From the NCBI GenBank assembly GCA_029266615.1, contig JAQSWN010000013.1:1-64000 (forward strand): 64,000 bases of DNA, given 5' to 3'. The notes beneath the pieces are model-generated. The model was not told the origin of the DNA. It made no database searches and worked only from the letters and a program-made list of their open reading frames with translations. The first letter of the stretch is position 1; each line of letters opens with the position of its first letter. This document shows positions 34,303-41,460 of this stretch, one piece after another. The position numbers and the translations under genes are program-made. Origin of the DNA: Polyangiaceae bacterium (lineage in GTDB: Bacteria; Myxococcota_A; Polyangia; Polyangiales; Polyangiaceae).

Positions 34303-34929
34303 ATGATCGAGAGCTCAAGCGAGGAAGTTTTATCATTCTGGTTCGGTGCTCCGGCGACCACCGCGGAGGCCCTCATGGCCAAGTTTCGTCGCTGGTATCA
34401 AGGCGGCGCGGAGCTGGACCTCGAGATTCATACCCGGTTCGGGCCGCTCATCGAGAGCGCTCTCGCCGGTGGGCTCGACGACTGGACCAAAACCTTGAGC
34501 GGGCAGCGCGCGCTGGTGGTCGTGTTGGACCAGTTCGTGCGAAATGTGCACCGCGGTACGCCGCGCGCCTACGCTGGTGACCGCCGCGCCCTGTCTCTTT
34601 CGCTCGCGATGCTCGAACGCGGCGCCATGGCGTCGCTAGACAGCGAGGCGCAGCTCTTCGTGATGATGCCGCTCCTTCACGCCGAGGACGTGGTGATGCA
34701 GGCCCGCGCCGTGGAGCTCGCCGACGGCCTCGTTCGGCGGGAGGCGCGCGAGGAGCTGCGCCCGGCGTGGGCGGTGGGCGCCGAGCGCGCTCGGCACTAC
34801 CAGAGCGTCATCGCTCGTTTCGGCCGCTTTCCTCACCGAAACGCCATCCTCGGTCGAGCCACGAGCGGAGAGGAGCAAGCCTTCTTAGACGCGGAAGCCA
34901 AAGCCGGAGGCCCGCTCGACGGCAAGTGA
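34303..34929 (+). CDS. DUF924 family protein
   Basis: 208 residues with typical DUF924 blocks: VLSFWFG at the N-terminus, FRRWYQGGAELDLEIHTRFG, ALVVVLDQFVRNVHRGTPRAY (in part: LDQFVRNVHRGTP), FVMMPLLHAEDVVMQ and FGRFPHRNAILGRATSGEE. The fold is all-helical and TPR-like. No biochemical activity is established. The gene stands alone between the kinase and a lipoprotein gene. Confidence 0.85.
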   Translation: MIESSSEEVLSFWFGAPATTAEALMAKFRRWYQGGAELDLEIHTRFGPLIESALAGGLDDWTKTLSGQRALVVVLDQFVRNVHRGTPRAYAGDRRALSLSLAMLERGAMASLDSEAQLFVMMPLLHAEDVVMQARAVELADGLVRREAREELRPAWAVGAERARHYQSVIARFGRFPHRNAILGRATSGEEQAFLDAEAKAGGPLDGK

Positions 34930-34960
34930 ACACCGTAGACGCGGAGGCGCGTAAGCGCCT

Positions 34961-34992
34961 AACCTCCTCGATCCATCTTGGTCGAGGAGGTT
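34961..34992 (+). promoter_or_regulatory. Perfect hairpin enclosing the ribosome binding site
   Basis: The arms AACCTCCTCGA (34961-34971) and TCGAGGAGGTT (34982-34992) are exactly complementary over 11 bp, with a 10-nt loop. The right arm contains the ideal Shine-Dalgarno GAGGAGG of the next gene, whose ATG is at 34996. When folded, the RBS is fully paired. This is the layout of an RNA thermometer or translational switch; a terminator is less likely since no T-run follows. Confidence 0.7.
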
Positions 34993-34995
34993 CCG

Positions 34996-35880
34996 ATGAG
35001 GGCTCGGATTGTATCTGTCTTGTTGGTCGGCGCGGGGCTGTGCGGATTGGTCGGCTGCAGTGACGATTCGGAGGCGGGTAACAAGGACGACTTCATCGCC
35101 AAGCTTTGCGCCGAGTACATGGGCTGCTGCAAAGCCGCGGGTCGGCCGTCGGACGGCGCGCAGTGCCGGGCCTTTTACGGCGCGTTTGCGCCGGCGGGCG
35201 GCTACGACGCCTCTGCTGCGCAGGCGTGCTTGGACGAAGTACGCGCTCGGCAGGATCAGTGCGACACGAGCTCTGCCAGCGCGCCCAGCTGCGGCAGGGT
35301 CTTCTCGTCCGGCGGCACCAAACAGCCAGGTGAAACGTGCGATACGAACGCCGATTGCGTCGCGCCGGACGAAGGAGAGGTGGAGTGCGTGAGCGAGTTC
35401 TTGGACGGCGCTACGGTTCGGCAATGCCAGGTTCAGCTGCCAGGTAAGCTCGGCAGCTCCCCATGCCTGGGCACGCGCGACGGTAATTTCACGAGCTATG
35501 CGGGCGTGGATGGGCTTCCGCCCAGCGGCTACATCTGCGACAAGGCGGACGGGCTTTCCTGCAATGGCCAGACCGGGGCCTGCGAGAGCCTGGCCGCCGT
35601 CGGCGCGAGCTGTGCGGGCAGCGCTCAGTGCCTGGCGTCCGCCTATTGCGACTTCAGCGCGCAGCAATGCAAGGCGCGGTTGGCGGTTGGCGCCGCCTGC
35701 ACTGCGCAAGAGCAATGCGCGGAGTCCACTTACTGCGATGCGGACACGGATACTTGCACCGCGCACCTCGCACCGGGCGCAGCGTGCACCACCGACGCTC
35801 AGTGTGCAGCCGACGACTGCACCAACGGAGAGTGCGGCGCCGGCAATGACCTCGGCGTCACCCTCCTGTGCGGGAGCTGA
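34996..35880 (+). CDS. Cys-rich lipoprotein under RBS-hairpin control
   Basis: 294 residues; signal peptide with lipobox LVGC. The first part (FIAKLCAEYMGCCKAAG...CRAFYGAF) is a small helical Cys domain seen in myxobacterial lipoproteins; later parts are modules C-DTNADC, C-AGSAQCLASAYC, C-TAQEQCAESTYC and C-TTDAQCAADDC. About 26 cysteines suggest a disulfide-rich surface protein. ATG 34996 has a perfect SD six bases upstream; an in-frame earlier start (GTG/TTG ~34978) would lie in the hairpin. Function unknown. Confidence 0.75.
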   Translation: MRARIVSVLLVGAGLCGLVGCSDDSEAGNKDDFIAKLCAEYMGCCKAAGRPSDGAQCRAFYGAFAPAGGYDASAAQACLDEVRARQDQCDTSSASAPSCGRVFSSGGTKQPGETCDTNADCVAPDEGEVECVSEFLDGATVRQCQVQLPGKLGSSPCLGTRDGNFTSYAGVDGLPPSGYICDKADGLSCNGQTGACESLAAVGASCAGSAQCLASAYCDFSAQQCKARLAVGAACTAQEQCAESTYCDADTDTCTAHLAPGAACTTDAQCAADDCTNGECGAGNDLGVTLLCGS

Positions 35881-35901
35881 GCGGCGATCCCCGGAGCCGC
35901 G

Positions 35902-36792
35902 TCAGTCTCCTAAAAACGCAAGGCCTTCTTCCAAGGCCTTCCAAACCGTCGCTATGCGCGGCACGTGGCGTAGCGAGCGCGGCGTGACCAACCACAGCGA
36001 AAGCTCGGGTGGCGCCGGCAGCTCCCGGTCTAGCTCTACGAGCTCGGGATCGAGCTCGAGCACGCTCTTCGCGAGCAGCGCGACGCCAATTCCCGCGCGC
36101 ACGGCCTCGATCTGCGAGACGTAGCTGGAAACGAAGAGTCGCGGCGCGCGCCGCAAGTGTCGCTCCAAGTAGCGGCTCTCCAGGCTCGCGCGCTCCCCCA
36201 GCTCCGCGCCTACGACGGGCAGCTCCGCGCGTGGCACGCCGCGGAAGCGGCGGTGACCGATCAGCGCCGTCTTCATGCAAGCGATACGCTGAGCCACCAG
36301 GTCGCCGCTCTTTGGGCGAAAGAAGCGCAACGCCAGCTCCGCTTGGCGGTGCCCCAGCTCCTCCACGTCATAGCTGGCAGACAGGCGCACGGTCAGCTTC
36401 GGATTCGCCTCGTGCAAGCGCGGCAGCACGCGTGGGATCACGGCGTGCACCGCGATCGATTCGGTGAGCGCGAGGCGCACGACGCCTTCAATCTCGCGCT
36501 CGTGGCCGCTCGCTTCGTCGATCAAGGCGTGAAGCTCGGCTTCCATGGCTTGCGCGTGCCGCTGCACCTTCGCGCCCAGCACGGTGAGGGACGAGCCTTG
36601 CGGGGTGCGTTCGAACAGCGCCGCCGCGAGCTTTGCCTCCAGCCCCGCCATGCGGCGGCTCACCGTCGCTTGATCCACGCCCAACGTGGCGCTCGCGGCG
36701 GTGAAGCTGCCCACGCGGGCGACCTCCAAGAACAGCCGAAGATCGTCCCAGTCCGATAAAATGGGGCGCTTCTGGGCTGGTCTGCGGGGCAT
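35902..36792 (-). CDS. LysR-family transcriptional regulator
   Basis: About 296 residues. N-terminal helix-turn-helix: DLRLFLEVARVGSFTAASA, TLGVDQATVSRRMAGLE and LFERTPQGSSLT, then a substrate-binding domain (GVVRLALTESIAVHAVIPRV, cited in part). 'DQATVSRRM' is typical of the subgroup controlling oxidoreductase genes. It is divergent from the quinone-reductase-like gene at 36862 and probably regulates it. Starts at 36804 and 36813 are possible, but those would place the palindrome at 36797-36806 inside the coding region, so 36792 is preferred. Confidence 0.85.
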   Translation of the reverse strand: MPRRPAQKRPILSDWDDLRLFLEVARVGSFTAASATLGVDQATVSRRMAGLEAKLAAALFERTPQGSSLTVLGAKVQRHAQAMEAELHALIDEASGHEREIEGVVRLALTESIAVHAVIPRVLPRLHEANPKLTVRLSASYDVEELGHRQAELALRFFRPKSGDLVAQRIACMKTALIGHRRFRGVPRAELPVVGAELGERASLESRYLERHLRRAPRLFVSSYVSQIEAVRAGIGVALLAKSVLELDPELVELDRELPAPPELSLWLVTPRSLRHVPRIATVWKALEEGLAFLGD

Positions 36793-36796
36793 GCAA

Positions 36797-36865
36797 CCAT
36801 GCATGGCTAGCATGCTCCTGTGCGTCTACCCGAAGTTTATCGCATGCCCTAATCGTTGGGCATGC
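36797..36865. promoter_or_regulatory. Palindrome-rich divergent control region
   Basis: Between the LysR and oxidoreductase genes are CCATGCATGG (36797-36806, perfect palindrome), flanked by ATGC and GCAT, and a longer dyad with arms GCATGCCC (36842-36849) and GGGCATGC (36858-36865). The second dyad covers the oxidoreductase start codon (36862). These are candidate LysR operators. Confidence 0.5.
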
Positions 36866-37485
36866 ACCTCGTTGTCCACGGCCACCCCTCTTCTGAAAGC
36901 CTCAGCGACGCCCTGGCCGAAGCGTACGCGGAGGGACTTGGCCGCGGGGGCGCGCAGTTCGAACGCCTGAAGCTGCGCGAGCTGAGCTTCGACCCGAATT
37001 TGCGCCAAGGCTTCAGTCAGCGGCAAGCGCTCGAGCCGGATCTGTTGCGCGCCCGGCAGCTGATCGAGCGCGCGTCGCACGTGGCTTGGTTCTTCCCGAC
37101 GTGGTGGGCGGGGCCGCCCGCGCTCGTGAAAGGCTTCGTCGATCGCACGTTCTTGCCGGGCTGGGCGTTCGCGTACCGTGGCTCCGGTAACGGCTTGCCT
37201 GAGGCCCTATTGCGCGGTCGCTCCGCGCGCGTCGTCACGACCATGGATAGCCCCGGCTTCTGGTACCAACTTTGGCACCGTGGCTCGCTCCATGGCTCCT
37301 TCGTGAACGCGACGCTGCGCTACGTCGGCTTCGGCCCCGTCGCAACCACGACTCTATACAGCCAGCGCGCGCGGACCGCCGCCCAGCGCGCGGCGTGGAT
37401 AGCGAGGCTCGGTCGAGAAGGCGAGGCCGATGCCAAAAGTCGCGGCGCCAAGCTGCAGCTGGGGAACGCCACGACCGAGGCGTAG
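36862..37485 (+). CDS. NAD(P)H-dependent quinone reductase-like flavoprotein
   Basis: 207 residues of flavodoxin-like fold: MHLVVHGHPSSESLSDALAE binds the FMN/FAD phosphate, HVAWFFPTWWAGPPALVKGF is the NQO1/MdaB-type substrate segment (cited in parts), and DRTFLPGWAF matches the family. It reduces quinones or electrophiles with NAD(P)H in the cytoplasm. ATG 36862 gives the family start; TTG 36856 is in frame. It is likely controlled by the divergent LysR. Its stop is one base from the convergent acetyltransferase stop. Confidence 0.82.
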   Translation: MHLVVHGHPSSESLSDALAEAYAEGLGRGGAQFERLKLRELSFDPNLRQGFSQRQALEPDLLRARQLIERASHVAWFFPTWWAGPPALVKGFVDRTFLPGWAFAYRGSGNGLPEALLRGRSARVVTTMDSPGFWYQLWHRGSLHGSFVNATLRYVGFGPVATTTLYSQRARTAAQRAAWIARLGREGEADAKSRGAKLQLGNATTEA

Positions 37486-37486
37486 C

Positions 37487-37960
37487 CTACTCCTCGACCT
37501 CGACCTCGACCTCGACCTCGATGTCGAAATGGTAGACGTCTTCGCGCGTCCCGAGCTTCGTGTACAGCGCTACCGCGGGTGCGTCGGGCGGGTCGGCTTG
37601 GACATAGACCACGTAGGCGCCTCGCTCCCGGCCGATGGCGCGCAGAGCGTTGATGAGCGCGGTCGCGAGCCCCGCGCGCCGGTGCGCCTCCGCCACGGCC
37701 AAGTCGTAGATGTAGATCTCGCTGCGCTCTTGCTCGAATTTTCGTAGCTCGTACGCGGCCAGCCCTCCAACGACCTCGTCTCCCTTCAGCGCCACCAGGG
37801 CGATGAACGTAGGGGTTGCCAGCAGGGTGTTCAGGTACGCGTCGCTGGGTCTTTTCGAGTCATAGGCGTCCGGATCCTCGAACGCCGCGCTGAACATCGT
37901 GAGCATGCCATGGGCGAGCGAGACATCGCCGGGGCGGAGCTGGTGGACGCGGTAAGTCAT
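37487..37960 (-). CDS. AAC(3)-I-like aminoglycoside N-acetyltransferase (GNAT)
   Basis: 157 residues with strong resemblance to AAC(3)-I enzymes: SDAYLNTLLATPTFIALVAL, YELRKFEQERSEIYIYDLAV, HRRAGLATALINALR (acetyl-CoA loop), GAYVVYVQAD and DAPAVALYTKLGTREDVYHFDI (in part). These enzymes acetylate the 3-amino group of gentamicin-type drugs. In a soil myxobacterium it may be intrinsic resistance or act on another amine. The C-terminus is an odd acidic EVEVEVEVEE tail made by a hexamer tandem repeat. ATG 37960 fits the family start. There is no integron or IS beside it. Confidence 0.85.
   Translation of the reverse strand: MTYRVHQLRPGDVSLAHGMLTMFSAAFEDPDAYDSKRPSDAYLNTLLATPTFIALVALKGDEVVGGLAAYELRKFEQERSEIYIYDLAVAEAHRRAGLATALINALRAIGRERGAYVVYVQADPPDAPAVALYTKLGTREDVYHFDIEVEVEVEVEE
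37492..37521. repeat. Five tandem CCTCGA hexamers
   Basis: Five perfect 6-bp units lie just inside the 3' end of the acetyltransferase gene and encode its Glu-Val tail on the minus strand. Length changes would stay in frame. Confidence 0.85.
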
Positions 37961-38037
37961 TCGCCCCGGTACGGCGCGCACCCGCGAGCGGTCACCGGCC
38001 GCCGAAAAAATTTTGCATGTGCCACACCTGGCGGAAA

Positions 38038-39585
38038 TCAGGGCGGGGGAGACTCGCTCTGACCCTTGTCGTTAGCACCCCAGCACACGACGCTGTTGTT
38101 TTCGCGGAGGCCGCAGCTGTGGCCGCCACCCGCGGAAACAGCGAGGAAGTTACCCCGCGGCGCATCTATTCTTCCGTCTTCCTCGTTCCCCCAGCACAGC
38201 GCGCTGTTGTCCGCTTGAATGCCGCACGTGTGCTCGATACCGGCCGAGACGCTCCTGAACCGACCGCCTGGAGTCATGCCGGTCGTGAGGCCCCAGCAGT
38301 AGAGGAAGCCATCGGCCCGCACGCCGCAAGCATGCCAGTAGCCCGCGTCGATGCTGGAGAGCTCTATCTCTTGATTGACCTGGGTTTGCCCGTACTGATC
38401 GTTGCCCCAGCAGGTGGTCACGCCTTTGCCGTTCAGCGCGCACGCGAAGTAATATCCGGATGCTACGTCCACGAAGCCGCTCTCTTGCGGCTCTTCTAGG
38501 ACCAGTAAGCTCTCCTCGCCCTTCCCCCAGCAGGTCAAAGTAGAGTCCGCTTTGACCCCGCAGCTGGTGCTGAATCCGCCCGCGCTCACGTCCAAGAACC
38601 TGCTCGTGGGCGCATCCGCCTTGCCGTACGCGTTGTCACCCCAACAGGCGGCGCTGCCGTCCGGTCTGAGGCCGCACTGGTGCAGCACCGCGCCGTCGAT
38701 CGTTTCGACCGTCTCTTCCGTCGGCGTGATCTGTCCCCATTCGTTATTGCCCCAACAGTAGACCGTATGGTCGCCGCGCAACGCGCAGCTGTGGGTCTCG
38801 CCGGCCATGACGCCGATGTAGCGCGTGAGTTGGCAGCGCTCGCCGCGGTAGCGCTCAGGACATTCGCAGCTGTAGCTCGTGCCCGCGAGGGAGCATTTGC
38901 CGCCGTTCAGACAAGGGTTCGGCGTGCAACCGAGGACCGGGACCTCGCACGTCTCTCCGCTGAACCCGGCCGGGCATTCGCACACGAAGCCGCCCACTCC
39001 GTCTTGGCACGTGCCTCCGTTCTTGCAGGGCGCGTTGGCGCACTCGTCCACGTTCTCTGCGCAAGTCGGGCCCTCGAAGCCCGGCGCGCACGTGCACACG
39101 AAAGTGCTGGACGCTTCGGCACAACTGCCGCCACCCTCGCAGGGGTTCGGCTCGCATGGGGTCGCCTTCGTCTCGCAGCTCTTGCCGGTGAAGCCGCTCG
39201 GACACGCGCAGACGTAGTCCCCGACGCGGTCTCCGCAGACCCCGCCGTTCTTGCACGGGCTGCTCGCGCAGTCGTCCACGTTCTGCTCGCACTCGTCTCC
39301 GCCGAAGCCGGGCGCACACTCGCAGTGGGGCGCGCCGTCGTCCGTCACGCAGCGCGCGGTGTTCTGGCACACCAGGTTCCCGCAGGTGGACGAGCCGTCG
39401 TTCATGGTGCCGGCCGTGCCGGCGGTATTAGCGGTGCCGGCCGCGCCCGCGCTACCAGCGGCGCTGCCCGGCTCCACGCCTTCGAATTGCTTGCCGCCAC
39501 ACGCGCTCGCCCACGCCAAGGGCGCGACCAACGCGAGCCACAGCGGTGCGACCTGCCGAACCGACTTCGCCAGCATAGCCTTCAT
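38038..39585 (-). CDS. Lipoprotein with five EGF modules and RCC1 repeats
   Basis: 515 residues. Signal peptide ends ASAC, then an Ala/Gly/Thr linker. Five EGF-like modules follow (C-x-PNPCxNGGxC...CxCxxGFxGxxCE); two begin NVDDC/NVDEC as calcium-binding EGFs do. From ~270 to the end are about seven ~35-45-residue RCC1-type repeats (HSCALRGDHTVYCWGNNEWGQ; HACGVRADGFLYCWG), a likely seven-blade propeller with paired Cys. Both module types are better known from eukaryotes but recur in myxobacteria. Likely a surface interaction protein. ATG 39585 gives the best signal peptide. Confidence 0.85.
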   Translation of the reverse strand: MKAMLAKSVRQVAPLWLALVAPLAWASACGGKQFEGVEPGSAAGSAGAAGTANTAGTAGTMNDGSSTCGNLVCQNTARCVTDDGAPHCECAPGFGGDECEQNVDDCASSPCKNGGVCGDRVGDYVCACPSGFTGKSCETKATPCEPNPCEGGGSCAEASSTFVCTCAPGFEGPTCAENVDECANAPCKNGGTCQDGVGGFVCECPAGFSGETCEVPVLGCTPNPCLNGGKCSLAGTSYSCECPERYRGERCQLTRYIGVMAGETHSCALRGDHTVYCWGNNEWGQITPTEETVETIDGAVLHQCGLRPDGSAACWGDNAYGKADAPTSRFLDVSAGGFSTSCGVKADSTLTCWGKGEESLLVLEEPQESGFVDVASGYYFACALNGKGVTTCWGNDQYGQTQVNQEIELSSIDAGYWHACGVRADGFLYCWGLTTGMTPGGRFRSVSAGIEHTCGIQADNSALCWGNEEDGRIDAPRGNFLAVSAGGGHSCGLRENNSVVCWGANDKGQSESPPP

Positions 39586-39726
39586 GGGTCCCACGCCCGG
39601 GCGAATCGAGTCAAGTCCTTCGGCGAATCGGCTGCCGCTCCGCTTGGTTAGGCTGCCTCCGCTGGTTACGAAAGCTCACATTTCTACAGTGAACGACTCT
39701 TCCCTAGGATGGCTACGATGCGCTCC

Positions 39727-39892
39727 ATGAACGAGGTGGTGGAGTTGCGGCTGCTCGGCGTCGGGGACGAAGCGCAGCTGCTGTCTTTTCTAGCGCCTCG
39801 CTGGCTTGCTTCCGACACGCTCTGGGTGGCGCCGCGCCTACGAGGCGCTCGGCTACCGCATCATCGGCGACTTTGGCCTGGTTCTTTTTTAA
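39727..39892 (+). pseudogene. GNAT acetyltransferase relic
   Basis: ATG 39727 encodes MNEVVELRLLGVGDEAQLLSFLAP, a GNAT-like N-terminus. At about 39838 the natural C-terminus AYEALGYRIIGDFGLVLF appears in another frame and stops at 39892. The acetyl-CoA-binding core between them is gone, so an internal deletion with frameshift made this non-functional. It is not the same gene as the AAC(3)-like one. Confidence 0.65.
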
Positions 39893-39937
39893 GGTAGCCG
39901 CTCGCCGTGGCCGCGTAGCACGGCGCGCCGAACTGGT

Positions 39938-41458
39938 TCAGCTCGCAGAGCGGAGGGCACCTTGGGTCGAGTACTTTTCGAGCAAGGTGGTCATCGCGGC
40001 CCGCGACTCCGCCGCGAGTGGGCCCTGCCGCGCGTCGAGCTCTTCGAACGACCTGCAGAGCGCGGCCTGCACGTTCGCAGGTAGTGTGCGCGCCGCTCTT
40101 TCGAACAGGTCATGCTCTTCGTGAGCCATGTGAGAATACAGAAAGTGGATGAGCTCGCCCGCCACGCCAACGAAGTTGCGCGCGTCATCCCGTGACCATT
40201 CGTTGCGCTGGCTCGCGAGGTGCGTGAGCACCTGAATGAAGTAGTGCTCCTGCCGATGCTCGCGTCGCATGACTGCGAGCGGTCCGTCGTACCAATCGAA
40301 GCCGTGGGCCGCGAGGACCGGGGTCAAAATCGACTCCTCCTTCTCGTGGTGCCCGAGTTCTCCACAGTCGGCCAAGAATGTCACGATGGTCCGGAGCTCC
40401 GTACGGTCTATCGGGGTGCCTTCGCCTGCTACGCCAGCGAGCGTTCCCAGCACCCGGAGTACCCGGTCCATGTACGCGTGCTCCTTCGTCAGGTGCTCGA
40501 AAGGGTCGCTGCGACGCGGCCGCGTGGCCGCCAAAGGTGGGGCTTGCACTTCCTCCTCGCAGGGAAAGTAACAGGTCGAGATCGTCGAGCTCAAACGGGC
40601 TAGCTGTTCCGATAATTGCGCGGTGGGCTGACGCGGTAGCGCCTCCGCGGACCGCCCCGCGGCGAAGGCGGTGGCGAGCGTCACTCCTAGCTGCTCGCCG
40701 ACTGGCCGCGCGCGCGGCAGGTGCGTTAGTTGGCGCTGCACTACTTGGAGGCAGTGCGCGACCGCTCGCGGGCAGCTCGTGTCTGACATCGCGAGCGCGA
40801 GCAGCCGTGGCAGCTCCGCCTGATGATGATGGTGGCGCCGGTATGCCGAGTGCAGGCCGATGGCGTGTAGGAGCCCAGTCCAGCGCACGTCATCGTAGGC
40901 GCGCTCCCAGCCCGCGGGAGACAGCACCGGCGTGAGGGCGGCGATGGACCGAACCAACATGTCGGCGCGCTCGATGTTGCAACCCATCTCCAAGAAGGCG
41001 AAGGCGTTGTCGTGGGTCATGCTGCGTTGCCGTTCTCCTTCGAAGCGGTTGCCCAGCGCCAGCGTCGCCTCGAGCGCCTCCAGCAGCGCCCCTTCCGACC
41101 CTGGAGCGTTCTCCTTGAGCTGCTGGACGAGCATCCCTACTGTCGTCCAAAGCTCGACGGGCGCGACCACCCGCGCGACCCGGAGATTTTCGCGTGCCGC
41201 GAGCAGGGCCCCGAGAACGCTGGAGCGGTTGTCTGGGTCGAGGACCAGTTGGCGTAGCGCCTCCGAACGGTCACGCTGGCTCGCCGCGTCTGGGGTCCGG
41301 TCCATGAGCGCGAACAACGGGCCGAGCTCGAGCTTCCGAGAGGCGGATAAGTCGAAGCTCAGCCGCTCGTACCCGAGCACCACCCGCGCCAAGGCTTGTG
41401 AGCGTTCCACGTATCGCCCGGTCCAAAACATCGCTTCTGCCACGCTAGAGAGCAACAT
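39938..41458 (-). CDS. Alpha-E domain protein fused to a hemerythrin domain
   Basis: 506 residues. Residues 1-300 are an Alpha-E domain (MLLSSVAEAMFWTGRYVERS, RQRSMTHDNAFAFLEMG, NIERADMLVRSI), the all-helical partner of circularly permuted ATP-grasp ligases. Residues ~320-470 are hemerythrin-like: HLTKEHAYMDRV, GELGHHEKEESIL, MRREHRQEHYF and HMAHEEHDLF supply the His/Glu ligands for a di-iron O2/NO-binding site. The start lies two bases after the ATP-grasp stop, so both are one operon. ATG 41458 matches the usual Alpha-E start. I know of no common fusion of this type; O2, NO or iron control of the ligase is inferred. Confidence 0.85.
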   Translation of the reverse strand: MLLSSVAEAMFWTGRYVERSQALARVVLGYERLSFDLSASRKLELGPLFALMDRTPDAASQRDRSEALRQLVLDPDNRSSVLGALLAARENLRVARVVAPVELWTTVGMLVQQLKENAPGSEGALLEALEATLALGNRFEGERQRSMTHDNAFAFLEMGCNIERADMLVRSIAALTPVLSPAGWERAYDDVRWTGLLHAIGLHSAYRRHHHHQAELPRLLALAMSDTSCPRAVAHCLQVVQRQLTHLPRARPVGEQLGVTLATAFAAGRSAEALPRQPTAQLSEQLARLSSTISTCYFPCEEEVQAPPLAATRPRRSDPFEHLTKEHAYMDRVLRVLGTLAGVAGEGTPIDRTELRTIVTFLADCGELGHHEKEESILTPVLAAHGFDWYDGPLAVMRREHRQEHYFIQVLTHLASQRNEWSRDDARNFVGVAGELIHFLYSHMAHEEHDLFERAARTLPANVQAALCRSFEELDARQGPLAAESRAAMTTLLEKYSTQGALRSAS

Positions 41459-41460
41459 GT

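Noticed and set aside
37492-37521. Possible CRISPR-like repeat
   Set aside because: It is a simple hexamer run without spacers, inside a coding sequence.
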